Assembly (NCBI GenBank): GCA_021730845.1
Contig: JAKFYL010000009.1
Location: 1 to 44,447, forward strand
Source: Planctomycetota bacterium
GTDB taxonomy: Bacteria; Planctomycetota; UBA1135; GCA-002686595
Reading direction: 5' to 3'
Length of the DNA: 44,447 bases
The notes beneath the pieces are model-generated. The model did not search any database, had not been told where the DNA came from, and saw nothing but the letters and a program-made list of their open reading frames with translations. The position numbers and the translations under genes were made by a program. Within the stretch, counting starts at the first letter, position 1. Each line of letters begins with the position of its first letter. Positions 23,421 to 32,467 of this stretch are shown piece by piece.

Positions 23421-24002
23421 ATGAAACACTTCTTCACCGTTCCCCTGGCCGTCGCGGCCGCCTTGTTCACCTCTTGCGCTACTACCTACCACTCGGCGCG
23501 CTTCGTGCCCGCACCGCTGGAGGTTCCGCTGCTCGCGGAAGGCGACCCGGCTGGCCAAGCGCGCGCGCTGCTTTCCGTGCGCGGAATTCGGCGCGCCAGC
23601 AAAGGCAATCCGGCGGAGGTTGAGATCAAGTTTCGCATCGAGAACATGGGCAGTCTGCCGCTCACCTTGGAAGGCCAGCAGTGGGAACTGGTCGATTCCG
23701 ATTTGAATGCGTTCGGCCCCGCGCGCTTCGAGCCTGAGCCGGGAGCGGTCCTCGAGCCGGGAGCCAAGCTTACTAGCCTGGTGTTTTTCCCCGTGGACGC
23801 AGGCAAGAAGCTCGACGACTATTCGCTCGGAGGATTCAACCTTCGCCTGGCGATTCGGATGCAAGACCGCGTCGTCTCGACGGGTGTTGCGTTCGAGCGC
23901 GTGGCTGAGTCCTACTACCCGCCCTACTACTACAACGACGGCTTTTACGGTCCGTCCCACTTCCACGTGGGGGCCTACATCGGGACTTTCAGCGAGGACT
24001 GA
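23421..24002 (+). CDS. Small lipoprotein
   Basis: The 193-residue protein has a lipoprotein signal (MKHFF, hydrophobic AVAAALFTSC, with Cys at about 19), so it should be lipid-anchored after processing. The mature part is a beta-rich domain (VEIKFRIENMGSLPLTLEGQ, FEPEPGAVLEPGAKLTSLVF) that resembles late-embryogenesis/WHy-like or other immunoglobulin-type modules binding through strands. The C-terminus is aromatic (YYPPYYYNDGFYGP). No enzyme motif is visible. It is preceded by a hairpin and followed by the reverse-strand 47-codon gene. Confidence 0.75.
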   Translation: MKHFFTVPLAVAAALFTSCATTYHSARFVPAPLEVPLLAEGDPAGQARALLSVRGIRRASKGNPAEVEIKFRIENMGSLPLTLEGQQWELVDSDLNAFGPARFEPEPGAVLEPGAKLTSLVFFPVDAGKKLDDYSLGGFNLRLAIRMQDRVVSTGVAFERVAESYYPPYYYNDGFYGPSHFHVGAYIGTFSED

Positions 24003-24048
24003 TCGCGATCGACTGCCGCAAGGGTCGCCCTCGGGCGCTTCTGCTAAC

Positions 24049-24192
24049 TCAGGGGCTCGTGGCGACGAGCAGCAGCATCAGTGCTGCCCACAGCGTCCAG
24101 CCAATCCTGCGCTCCAAACGCGCCGATTGAATGGCCCAGCCTTGCGCGCGGTTGCCAGCAGGCATGCTCACGAGAGACTTGGTTTGGATCAT
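24049..24192 (-). CDS. 47-residue single-pass membrane peptide
   Basis: An ATG frame of 47 codons has a good Shine-Dalgarno (CAGGAG on the minus strand, 24201-24206) spaced 8 nt from the start. The peptide is amphipathic and basic at first (IQTKSLVSMPAGNRAQG), followed by ARLERR and a hydrophobic C-terminal helix (GWTLWAALMLLLVATSP), suggesting a tail-anchored membrane peptide. It faces a convergent lipoprotein gene 46 bp away. No family is recognised. Confidence 0.5.
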   Translation of the reverse strand: MIQTKSLVSMPAGNRAQGWAIQSARLERRIGWTLWAALMLLLVATSP

Positions 24193-24360
24193 GGAACTTG
24201 CTCCTGGGTGGGATCGATTCGAGGGAGGGTGGACTTTCCCAACATCGGCCAGAAGTGCAGCGCGCTGGATGATGGCCCCCGCGCCCTACCCCCGGTTCCT
24301 ACAATGGGAGAACCTCTGCTATCCCCGTCGAAGTCGTGTTGACCCGCCCTTCACCCCGTC

Positions 24361-24654
24361 ATGGATCCCAAAGAAACTGAAATCACCTGTCCTTGCTGTT
24401 CCAGCCGGATTCTGGTCGATCTCCGCACTGGGAAAGTCTTGAGAACTCAGGCCCCCCCGGTCTTGGACGAGCGCGGCGAGCGCAAAGTTCAGGAAAAGGA
24501 CTGGGATCACGCCCTAGGGCGGGTGAAGCAGCGCCAGGACGGTGGCGCCGGGCGCTTGGACGAGGCCCTCGATAAGGAAAAGTCCAAATCCAAAGACTTG
24601 GACGAGCTTTTTCGGCGGGTGGGCAAGGATCGCAAGGGAGAATCCCCGGATTAG
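24361..24654 (+). CDS. Small zinc-knuckle-like conserved hypothetical protein
   Basis: This 97-residue cytosolic protein opens with a single cysteine knuckle, ITCPCCSSRILVDLRTGKVL (C10, C12, C13), then a charged, probably helical linker and a Lys/Asp/Glu-rich C-terminus (LDKEKSKSKDLDELFRRV). The CPCC.. segment followed by a hydrophobic strand looks like half of a zinc ribbon; a second knuckle is missing, so it may bind metal as a dimer. It precedes the LOG-family gene by 180 bp on the same strand. Function unknown. Confidence 0.65.
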   Translation: MDPKETEITCPCCSSRILVDLRTGKVLRTQAPPVLDERGERKVQEKDWDHALGRVKQRQDGGAGRLDEALDKEKSKSKDLDELFRRVGKDRKGESPD

Positions 24655-24834
24655 CGCCGGGCCAGTGCGGCGCTCAAGGGCCGCCGGGCGTGGGTCGATG
24701 CTGAACCACCAACCCAGGGCCTAGAACCCAGACCTGGCCAAGGCCGGCGTTTCGATCGTCCTTGCTTCGAGAGCCAATCGTCCCCGCTCTGACCCCCGCC
24801 CGTACGCCCGCCACTGAAGGCCTAGATCCCACGC

Positions 24835-25704
24835 ATGAACGAGCAACGCTTTTCGGCCGTCAAGGCCTACGAGAACCAGGCCTTCTTGAAGAGCCCGGAT
24901 GCTCGCATCCTGCGCATCCTCGCCGAGTACATGGAGCCGCAGTCGCGCTTCCACGATCTCAAGGTCAAGGACACGATCGTGGTTTGGGGCTCGGCGCGCA
25001 TTCCGTCCGCCGAACAAGCCGAGCGTGAAATGGCCGAGGCGCGCGCCAAGGGCGGCGACTTGCGCCAGGCCGAGATGCGCCTGGGCATGTCGATGTACTA
25101 CGAAGCGGCGCGCGAACTCTCGCGGCGTCTGACGGAGTGGTCGAAGTCCCTGCCGGGCAACGAGCGCCGGTTCGTGATCTGCTCGGGCGGCGGTCCGGGA
25201 ATCATGGAAGCCGCCAACCGCGGGGCCTCCGAAGCGCGCGGGCTCAACATCGGACTCAACATCTCGCTGCCCTTCGAGCAGGAGGGCAACCCGTACATCA
25301 CGCGCCGCTTGGCGTTCGATTTCCATTACTTCTTCATGCGCAAGTACTGGTTTGCGTACTTGGCCAAAGCCATCGTCGCTTTCCCCGGCGGCTTTGGAAC
25401 GCTGGACGAGTTCATGGAAATCTTGACCCTGGTCCAGACCGAGAAGATTCGCAAGGTCATGCCCATGGTGCTGTTCGGCACGAAGTACTGGGGCGAAGTC
25501 GTGCATTTCGAGAAGATGGCCGAGTTCGGCACGATCAGCCCGAACGACTTGGGCCTGTTCTTGCGCACGGACTCGGTCGACGAGGCGTTCGAGTACATCA
25601 CCGCGCGCCTGTCCAAGGCCCTGCAGCCCAGCGCAGGTCCGGCCCAAGTGCCCGATGCCCAACTGGGCACCAGCTTGGTCCCGCCGGTCCTGTGCGACGA
25701 ATGA
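24835..25704 (+). CDS. LOG family nucleotide phosphoribohydrolase
   Basis: Proteins of this family (formerly called lysine decarboxylases) remove the base from nucleoside 5'-monophosphates; some make cytokinins, others recycle nucleotides. The signature PGGFGTLDE lies at residues 184-192, preceded by the FFMRK segment (166-170) that contributes an active-site arginine. The Rossmann-type loop is SGGGPGIMEAANRGA (117-131). At 289 residues with an extended N-terminal helical segment, it resembles the longer bacterial subgroup rather than the ~190-aa plant-like enzymes. Substrate cannot be told from sequence. Confidence 0.9.
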   Translation: MNEQRFSAVKAYENQAFLKSPDARILRILAEYMEPQSRFHDLKVKDTIVVWGSARIPSAEQAEREMAEARAKGGDLRQAEMRLGMSMYYEAARELSRRLTEWSKSLPGNERRFVICSGGGPGIMEAANRGASEARGLNIGLNISLPFEQEGNPYITRRLAFDFHYFFMRKYWFAYLAKAIVAFPGGFGTLDEFMEILTLVQTEKIRKVMPMVLFGTKYWGEVVHFEKMAEFGTISPNDLGLFLRTDSVDEAFEYITARLSKALQPSAGPAQVPDAQLGTSLVPPVLCDE

Positions 25705-25771
25705 CCGAGATCCGGCCTAGGCTGGATGCTCGACCGTTCTCCTTGGGCACGCGGTTTGCGACGATTCGCCC

Positions 25772-27040
25772 ATGAGCAAGCTCCTCCTGCTGCTGGCAGC
25801 CGTATGCAGCGGCCTTTCAGGCCCGCAAGGCAGCGATCCGGCCAAGATCGATCGCTTGGTGGTCTCCAGCAATGGACACTTTCAAGCGCTGATTCGCCGC
25901 GCCAAAGGCCAAGAGGAAATCGACGTAGCGCTCGCGCGCTGGGTGGTGGATGTTTCCGAGCGCAGCACCGCGGGCGAGCCCAAGCTGCTTTGGACGGCGC
26001 GCTATCCCTACCGGGGAGACGCCATGGAGTACCGTTTGGCCGATGATGGCAGCGCGATAGCTGCCGTGGCTCGCAAGTTTCACGCTTCGCAGCCGATCGT
26101 GGTCGTGCACCGCTTGGGCGAGGAATTGGTCAAGCTTGCGGGCTCCGAGCTGATCGATCAAACGCGCGATTTGCCCGTGCAGGACGGCGCGCGCTTGTGG
26201 TTGCAGCCTGAGAACGAAGCGATCGCCGTGCGCTGGGTCGATGACCTGTTTGGTCCAGAGCAGCGGCTCGTGTTGGAGACGCTCGAAGGCAGCTTGCACT
26301 TGCGCTTGTCCACGGGCGAAGTCGTGGCCGCCCAGGCCAACTTGGCGCCCATCGTGGTCTTCCCCGAGTTGCTCGAGGAAACCAAGCCTCCCAGCCGTAT
26401 TCCGTACGTCACCGGCATCGAGTTGCCGCGCGCGGTGGATGCGGGCGGAGACTTGAAATTCGCGGTGCGCGGCAGCAACCCGTCGATCGGCTGGAGTCTG
26501 GCTGGGTACCTGGCGGCCTATGACCCAACGGCGAAGGTGCTCTTGCTCGAAACCCGGTCGCGCTATTTTCCCCAGGGCGGATTGGCGGCGCAGGTGCTGC
26601 AACCGTTCCAATACCAAGGCTCGGTGCGCGGACTTCCGGTTGGAAACGTACGCGTGCGCGTGGCGACCAGCGGAGCGCCGCTGGATGAGTTTTCGCTGGA
26701 CGTGCTCCCGTCCGGAATGGTGCTGCGTTTGGTGCGCACCGGCGGCTTCGCAGGTTTCGACGACAACCTGGAGATCTACAACCACGGTCTCAAGCGCGTC
26801 GTCAGCAGGCGTGCGAAGGAGCCGCGCTTCGAATACGTGCCGGCCGCGACGGTCGCGTCCTACGTGGACTTGCTGTCGCGCATGGAGCCGGGGCAGGCAC
26901 CGCTACCACGTGACGTGAGCGACGCGCTGCACTTCGAACTGTCCTGGTGGCACGAGGGAGCATGGGTGTCGCGCTCCTGGAGCGATCCCGGCGGCCCGCC
27001 TCCCGGCCCGTTGCCGGCGCTGCTGCAAGAAGGGTTCTAA
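25772..27040 (+). CDS. Exported hypothetical protein
   Basis: I do not recognise a family. The 422-residue product starts with a signal peptide (SKLLLLLAAVCSGLSGPQG). The N-terminal half alternates short strands with a propeller-like rhythm (LWTARYPYRGDAMEYRLADDG, VVVHRLGEELVKLAG). Residues ~215-330 contain VTGIELPRAVDAGGDLKF and LPVGNVRVRVATSG, suggesting carboxypeptidase-regulatory-like or Ig-like strands. The C-terminus is Pro/Gly rich. Its TAA overlaps the TAG of the convergent gene (27037-27040), so the two transcripts must overlap at their 3' ends. Confidence 0.65.
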   Translation: MSKLLLLLAAVCSGLSGPQGSDPAKIDRLVVSSNGHFQALIRRAKGQEEIDVALARWVVDVSERSTAGEPKLLWTARYPYRGDAMEYRLADDGSAIAAVARKFHASQPIVVVHRLGEELVKLAGSELIDQTRDLPVQDGARLWLQPENEAIAVRWVDDLFGPEQRLVLETLEGSLHLRLSTGEVVAAQANLAPIVVFPELLEETKPPSRIPYVTGIELPRAVDAGGDLKFAVRGSNPSIGWSLAGYLAAYDPTAKVLLLETRSRYFPQGGLAAQVLQPFQYQGSVRGLPVGNVRVRVATSGAPLDEFSLDVLPSGMVLRLVRTGGFAGFDDNLEIYNHGLKRVVSRRAKEPRFEYVPAATVASYVDLLSRMEPGQAPLPRDVSDALHFELSWWHEGAWVSRSWSDPGGPPPGPLPALLQEGF

Positions 27041-28233
27041 CCCCCGCCGGGCAAGAGCAGCACCAGTTCGCGTGTGGGGCCGCTGACACCCAGGCGCAGC
27101 AGGGTTGGAGGGCTGTCCTTGCGTTGCATTCTCACGCGCCAGTTGCCTACGGGCAAGCGTGCTTCAAAAGCTCCCGCTGCGTCCGTCCGCGTCGAATACC
27201 ACACGTCCAACTCAGGTTCGCGGATGAACTCGAGCGCGACGTCCGCCAGGCCTTCGTCCTGTGCATCGATTGCGACCCCGGCGACCTCGACCGCCTTGGG
27301 CGCGCGTTCGATCACCAAGTCGACCAGGGCCGGTAGCTCGTTTTCGGCCACCAAGGTCAGCTCGAGCCAACCGTCGCGATCCGGATCTAGTCGTACCAGT
27401 GTCGAACCCTGTTGACGCAGGCCCGCGGCCGGGCCCAACTGCAACGTCGCGCCTCCATACATGGACCGCGAGCCGCGCCCGCCCATCATCTCCATGCCCC
27501 TGGACGTCATCCCAGCGCTTCCCATCATGTCCGACCCGGCGCTTGCCAGCTGGAACTCGCGTTCGCGCTGGCTGCTGCGGTCCTTTCTAGCCTCCTCGCG
27601 CGTGGGCTCGACGCGCACGACCAGATCCTCGCCGGCGCGCACCGGCAGGCGCAGGCGTGGACCGGCGCGGTTGGCATCGACCCAGGTGTGCACGCGTTCG
27701 CGTGTACCGATGTCGGCACCTGGATCGACTCCTGGTTCGCCATCTTGCAAGGACTCCGGCGTGACGTAGCTCGAATGGCGCACCAGGTGAAAGCGGAAGT
27801 ACGCCTCGGTGGGTACGAGCTCGAGCGCATAGCGGCCGTCGCTTGGGGCTTCGAACGCCAGCAGTGCATGAAGCTCCACGCCGCCGGAGGCGTCGGTGGT
27901 GGCCAGCACTCGGCCCTGGGCGTCGACCACGCGCAGGTTCACGGCGCATTTCCAGCCGCGTGCAAAGCCCATGGCCGAGAGCTCAAACAGCGAGAGCTCA
28001 CCTTGCTTGGCATCGAAGGCGTAGCTCGCGCGTTGGCCGTCGGCCGTGAAGCGCTCGGACAAGACGCCGTCGCGCGCGAGCTCGGCTGCGGGCGGCGACA
28101 CGTGCGGCTCGGCGCGCTCCATGTTCGGCATGGTCGGCAGTGGGACTCCGGCGGGGCGCGCGTCGAGACCGCGCCCGTCCTGGTTCCAATGACCGAGGAC
28201 AACCAATAGAAGCGAGGGGATCAATCGGTTCAT
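27037..28233 (-). CDS. Exported PPC-like / carboxypeptidase-regulatory-like protein
   Basis: The 398-residue product, started at ATG 28233 because this overlaps the DUF1501 stop by ATGA, has a signal peptide (MNRLIPSLLLVVLGHW). Residues ~55-150 resemble a bacterial pre-peptidase C-terminal (PPC) domain: AFDAKQGELSLFEL, LRVVDAQGRVLATTD, GRYALELVPTEAYF. A Met/Gly-rich linker follows (SDMMGSAGMTSRGMEMMGG). The C-terminal ~90 residues are a carboxypeptidase-regulatory-like module (VAGVAIDAQDEGLADVALEF, then RTDAAGAFEARLPVGNWRV). It is the last gene of a three-gene operon with DUF1800 and DUF1501 proteins, so it may act with them at the cell surface. Confidence 0.75.
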   Translation of the reverse strand: MNRLIPSLLLVVLGHWNQDGRGLDARPAGVPLPTMPNMERAEPHVSPPAAELARDGVLSERFTADGQRASYAFDAKQGELSLFELSAMGFARGWKCAVNLRVVDAQGRVLATTDASGGVELHALLAFEAPSDGRYALELVPTEAYFRFHLVRHSSYVTPESLQDGEPGVDPGADIGTRERVHTWVDANRAGPRLRLPVRAGEDLVVRVEPTREEARKDRSSQREREFQLASAGSDMMGSAGMTSRGMEMMGGRGSRSMYGGATLQLGPAAGLRQQGSTLVRLDPDRDGWLELTLVAENELPALVDLVIERAPKAVEVAGVAIDAQDEGLADVALEFIREPELDVWYSTRTDAAGAFEARLPVGNWRVRMQRKDSPPTLLRLGVSGPTRELVLLLPGGG

Positions 28234-29456
28234 GCGCGCCGCACCATGTCGAGGGAAGGCCAATCGCCGCCCAACAACGCGCGGGCGTCGAGGCCTAGCC
28301 AGCCTTCGAGCGCTTCGCGCAGCAGGCTGCGGAAGTCAGACGTGTACACCAGATTCCCGACCTCATCCAGCGCTCCCAGGTCGGGAGCCTGGCCGTAGAT
28401 GCCACCGCGCACGCCCCCGCCCACGAGCAGCGCGATCGAGGCTGCGCCGTGGTCGGTGCCGGCTTCAGTGCTGACGCCACTTTCGGCCGCGCGGCGGCCG
28501 AACTCGCTGAACACCAGCACCAGCGTGCGTTCCAGGTTTCCGCTCGCCGACAGATCGCGCAGGAACGCGTCGAGCGCAGCATCCAACTCCGAAAGCAAGC
28601 GCGCGTGGGTGCGAACCTGATTGGCATGCGTGTCATAGCCTGTCTGCTGCACGTGGAAAAGCCGTGTAGGCAGTCCGGCGGTCAGCACGTCGGCGCAGCC
28701 GGACAAATCGCGCGCCAAGGTCGTGCTCGGGTAGTCCACGCCGCGCTCGGAGCGCGACACGGACTGCAAGCGCTGCAAGCACTGCAGGGCCTCGCGCTGC
28801 CTCGCGGCCGTGTACTCGCACTCCGACTGCTGGCGAGTCCCACGGGTCAGGGCCAAGAAGGCATCTTTTCGGGCGCTGATCTCACGATCCTCGAGCGCGC
28901 TGGGCAGGTCGAGGCGGAACGCTGCCAGGTTGTTGATGGCCAGCGCGCACCCGCCCTGTCCGCGGGCAATCGGCGAAGCGTTGTCGCAACCCAGGGCCAT
29001 CAATGCCAGAGCATCCTCGTCGGCGCTCGCACCCCACAGCCAGCCTTCGGCAGCCAGCAGTTCGTCGGTGCGCGCGCAGGACCAAATGTCGCGGCTGACG
29101 AAGTGCGACAAGTTGGGCCGGGGATAGCCCACGCCGCGCTGCACGGCCACGCAGCCGCGCTCGTACCACTCTCGCAAGCGGGCCAGCGAAGGATGCAGTC
29201 CTTGGTTGTCGTCGAGCGTGAGGCACTGCTCGCGCGGAATGCCGATCATCGGACGCAAGCGTCGGTAGTTGTCGTCCGAGAAGGGCACCAGCGTGTTCAG
29301 CCCATCGTTTCCGCCCGCAAGCTCCAGGACCACCAGCGCGCGCTCGCCCGAAAGCTTGCCCTGAGCCGCGGCCGCAAGCCAGCCAGGTAGGCGCGCGGCG
29401 CCGGCCAAGGTCGATAGACCGCCACCCAAGAACATGCGTCGATCAAAGTGCTTCAT
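28230..29456 (-). CDS. DUF1501 family exported protein
   Basis: DUF1501 proteins belong to the alkaline-phosphatase/sulfatase-like fold and in Planctomycetota usually sit beside a cytochrome-type DUF1553 or a DUF1800 partner; their exact reaction is not established. This 408-residue member starts with a Tat-type signal (DRRMFLGGG, then a hydrophobic region). It has LELAGGNDGLNTLVPFSDDNY near the N-terminus, FSEFGRRAAE and a GTDHG region around 315-335, all typical. It overlaps its upstream DUF1800 partner (ATGA) and its downstream PPC-like neighbour (ATGA). Confidence 0.9.
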   Translation of the reverse strand: MKHFDRRMFLGGGLSTLAGAARLPGWLAAAAQGKLSGERALVVLELAGGNDGLNTLVPFSDDNYRRLRPMIGIPREQCLTLDDNQGLHPSLARLREWYERGCVAVQRGVGYPRPNLSHFVSRDIWSCARTDELLAAEGWLWGASADEDALALMALGCDNASPIARGQGGCALAINNLAAFRLDLPSALEDREISARKDAFLALTRGTRQQSECEYTAARQREALQCLQRLQSVSRSERGVDYPSTTLARDLSGCADVLTAGLPTRLFHVQQTGYDTHANQVRTHARLLSELDAALDAFLRDLSASGNLERTLVLVFSEFGRRAAESGVSTEAGTDHGAASIALLVGGGVRGGIYGQAPDLGALDEVGNLVYTSDFRSLLREALEGWLGLDARALLGGDWPSLDMVRRA

Positions 29457-30892
29457 GCGACCGAGAACTCCGCTGCGGCAATGGTGAGGTGCACCAAGCC
29501 GCGAAGCTTGGCGCGGCGAGCGTCGCGCGCGTTGGTACCCGTGTCGCGCGCATCGCAGCCGTCCAGATAGGCAACCAACGCGGCCGTGCTCTGCGCGTCG
29601 GGTACCCGCTGCCAGAAGCGTTGGGCGACACTGTGGGCCAGCGCCGCGTTGTCCGCGCTGTCCGCCGGCGCGAGCGACTCGAAGTCGAGTGCCGCGGCGC
29701 CGAGCACCCGTCGGCGCGTGTGGGTTAGTTGCGAGAGGGCTTGCCCCATGCGGTAGCGCTCGATCAGCCCGCCGGCCGTGACTCGCGCGCGCCCGCTCGG
29801 CCAGCCGGCCACTGAAGGCGGATTGAACAGGACTTGGCCTAGGCCGGGCGCATGGTCGAGCAAGCTTGACGCGTGGACATTCTGCACGCCCAGCAAGCGA
29901 GCCGCGGCGACTGCCATCTCGATACCCGAACGTTGCTGAGCGAAGCGCTGTTCGCCGGCGTAGAACCAGGCCGACATGAAAAGGTGACGCAAGCCCTCGC
30001 GCGCCGAAAGCTCATGGGTTGACAGTTGGGCCGCCAACGCGCGCTCGACCAGCTCGGGCCAGGTGTCGGCCGCGAAGAAGGCGAGCAGCTTGCGAGCCAA
30101 AAAGCGCGGGGCTTGCGGCCGAGCCAGGATGCGATCGAGAGCTTCCTCGCCCTCCTGGGCGCCGGCCGCGCCTTCGCGTCCGCGCACGGTCTCGCCGAAC
30201 AACGTCTTGTCGCTCGGGTCGTGGTCCTGCTGCGAAAACTCCATGCGCTGGCCGCCCTCCGGCGCTGCGCCCCAGCCGGTGAATACGCGGCTGAGTTCGT
30301 CGACGTCGCGCTGCGAATAGTTGTCCACGCCTAGCGTGAACAGTTCCAATACCTCGCGCGCGAAGTTCTCATTGGGCGCGCCGCGCCGGTTGAGACGCCC
30401 GTCGAGGAACACCTGCATGGCCGCGTCGTGCGCTATCGCGCCTAGGAGCGGCCGGAACGGTCCGGCCCCGTAGGCGTAGAGCGCTTCGAGCTGGGCGACG
30501 CACAGCTCAGGGTAGGGCACCTTGCCCTGAGCCGTTGCGAAGTGTCCGTGCCAGAACAGCGTCAGTTTTTCGCGCAGTGGATAGCGCGTGCGCACCATGC
30601 GGTACAGCCAACGCGCGCGCAGTACGGCGAAGCCGTCGCGCCCGACCATCTGACGCTGCTCGGGGGACAAGGCGAGCTCGCTGCCCAGCGCGGCGAGCTC
30701 TTCCTCCAACGCCTCGTCACGCGCCGGGAAGTCGACGACTTGTGCCACGGCTTGCTCGAAGGGCATGACCGCGAGCGCTTGGACCTCTTCCGGCCGGCCG
30801 CCGAAGCCCGCGCGGCGCAGCAGGTGCGCGGCGCAGTCGGCGTTCCAGTCTGCGGCCGGCAGGGCTGCGAGAGCGCTCTGGTTCATGCTCAT
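29453..30892 (-). CDS. DUF1800 family protein
   Basis: The 479-residue protein has the DUF1800 N-terminal signature HLLRRAGFGGRPEEVQAL and the later LTLFWHGHFATAQGKV and NENFAREVLELFTLG segments. DUF1800 and DUF1501 genes are routinely adjacent and are thought to work together, but the biochemical role is undefined. Translation is placed at ATG 30892, which has AGGAA about 7 nt upstream (the frame extends 11 codons further). No signal peptide is evident, unlike its Tat-targeted partner. It is the first gene of the operon, so the 427 bp upstream should contain the promoter. Confidence 0.88.
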   Translation of the reverse strand: MSMNQSALAALPAADWNADCAAHLLRRAGFGGRPEEVQALAVMPFEQAVAQVVDFPARDEALEEELAALGSELALSPEQRQMVGRDGFAVLRARWLYRMVRTRYPLREKLTLFWHGHFATAQGKVPYPELCVAQLEALYAYGAGPFRPLLGAIAHDAAMQVFLDGRLNRRGAPNENFAREVLELFTLGVDNYSQRDVDELSRVFTGWGAAPEGGQRMEFSQQDHDPSDKTLFGETVRGREGAAGAQEGEEALDRILARPQAPRFLARKLLAFFAADTWPELVERALAAQLSTHELSAREGLRHLFMSAWFYAGEQRFAQQRSGIEMAVAAARLLGVQNVHASSLLDHAPGLGQVLFNPPSVAGWPSGRARVTAGGLIERYRMGQALSQLTHTRRRVLGAAALDFESLAPADSADNAALAHSVAQRFWQRVPDAQSTAALVAYLDGCDARDTGTNARDARRAKLRGLVHLTIAAAEFSVA

Positions 30893-31319
30893 GGTTCGTT
30901 CCTGATAGCGTCCCTGGTTAAGCAACTTAGGTGAAGTATTTTCGTCGGCCAGCGGCCCAAGGTGTAAGAAGCGAGTCTTCCAAATGGCTTGCTAGGGCTT
31001 TCCCCCAGAGCCACCATCCAGGCTTGCAACGTTGGGCCAGGTTGTGGTCCTACGCTGGTAAGTCCTCTGCCTTTTAGATTGGGGCCCGCCCAGCGTCACG
31101 CCCATTCCAAGAATTTCAGTGCCTGGATTGCGTTGCCGACTAGGGCTGGTCAAGTTGGGGCAGGCACGCAAGCCAGCTAGTTTCCGGCAAGACTGCCCAA
31201 GTAGTACCGGTGCAGGCGGCCGAAGCGGAACAGCGGCAAGCTCCCGAACTCGCTCTTGGACTCGCCATTTTGGCATTGCCATCTGGGACCGATGGAGTGC
31301 GTTGTGGGAGGAGTCCAAG
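30893..31319. other. Intergenic region between divergent operons
   Basis: This 427-bp gap separates DUF1800 (minus) and the 306-aa gene (plus). It should carry promoters in both directions. I find no convincing small gene, long palindrome or repeat; composition drops slightly in GC around 30920-30990. Confidence 0.4.
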
Positions 31320-32240
31320 ATGGACGAAAACTCGATTCCATCCGCTTTCAAAATGCGCCTGCAGCGGATCGAACAGAGCTCGACTGCGGGCGTCGCCGTC
31401 GGCCGCACATACCTCCTGCGTAGCCTGTCCACGGGAGAGCACGACATTCTCGGGGCGTTCGAGGTGCTCGCGCAAGACGACAAGAGCGCGACGATTGCTT
31501 GGCGCGTCCTGAAACGTTGGGAGATCCCGCGCACGCGCAGCAGCGACTGGCCGGATCCCTTGGCGCACGTTCCACCTCCGCCCGAAAACCTGAGCGCACT
31601 CTCCACGGACGAGCTCATCGGCCGCCGAACGGATCTCGCGGCTCGAGCCGAGAAGAAGATCCTCGACCCGTCGGAAGGTCTCGACCCGGATCTCCGAAAA
31701 AAATATGCGGCGCAGCCGAACGGCGGTTTGGCGCGCATCGCCGAGCGCGGGCGCTGGGACGCGCTTCTCTCCATGGATGGCGGTGGTGCCTTCTGGTCGT
31801 TCACCCAGCGGTCGAACGACTGTCAAAAAGAAGCGCAGATTACGCTGCAGCAGGGCCGCTTCACTTCGGGGTTCGCCGGCCGCGACCGTGGCTACGTGCT
31901 CGACTTGGGGGCGATGCCGCTGGGAGATGTCGGCCTGCGGTCGGACTTCCCTTTGCTCGACCAGCGCGGGCGTGAAGCCACCGCGTTCCTATTCGACCTC
32001 TCGCCCGTGCCCATGGCGGCGAACCGTACGGACCTCGAGATCAGCCAGGCCGACAACGAGCGCGCGGGAGAGCTCGGCCTCAGACACGGCGCGCAGGCGA
32101 CGATCGGGCACACGTACCTCGTGCGCTCGGTTCAAACTGACAAGCAGGACGTTCTGGCTGCATTTCAAGTCCTCGCCCGCGATGAGGGTGGATTGACCCT
32201 CGCCTGGAAGATCCTGCGTCAACAGCCCGCATCGAGGTGA
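31320..32240 (+). CDS. Protein with the same ~43-residue module at both ends
   Basis: The 306-residue product starts at ATG 31320, with an excellent ribosome site (GGGAGGAG, 31306-31313, 6-nt spacer). Residues ~26-67 (VAVGRTYLLRS, GAFEVLAQDD, IAWRVLKRW) and the last ~40 residues (ATIGHTYLVRS, AAFQVLARDEG, LAWKILRQQ) are clearly homologous copies of one small beta module. The central part includes GRWDALLSMDGGGAFWSF and a DRGYVLDLGAMPLGDV segment that may be another beta-sandwich. There is no signal peptide, so it is likely cytosolic or secreted by another route. No family is recognised. It is transcribed toward the sigma-fusion gene, 227 bp away. Confidence 0.7.
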   Translation: MDENSIPSAFKMRLQRIEQSSTAGVAVGRTYLLRSLSTGEHDILGAFEVLAQDDKSATIAWRVLKRWEIPRTRSSDWPDPLAHVPPPPENLSALSTDELIGRRTDLAARAEKKILDPSEGLDPDLRKKYAAQPNGGLARIAERGRWDALLSMDGGGAFWSFTQRSNDCQKEAQITLQQGRFTSGFAGRDRGYVLDLGAMPLGDVGLRSDFPLLDQRGREATAFLFDLSPVPMAANRTDLEISQADNERAGELGLRHGAQATIGHTYLVRSVQTDKQDVLAAFQVLARDEGGLTLAWKILRQQPASR

Positions 32241-32467
32241 TCATCAACCGGCGCTGGTGATCGACCCGAGACACGCGGACGTCTTTCGGCGGTATAGAGG
32301 CCTTAGCGCCCGCGACCCCCCTCAAAAAAAATGCTCGGTCTCTAACGCCAGGGAAGGTCGCGCGCTACCGGGCGAGCTCGGGCGGCGCGCGAATTCAGCT
32401 GCGGGGCACGAATACCCTGCGCCTGCTGCAACGTCCACGCCAGGCGTGGCGTCTAATACTGGTGGCG

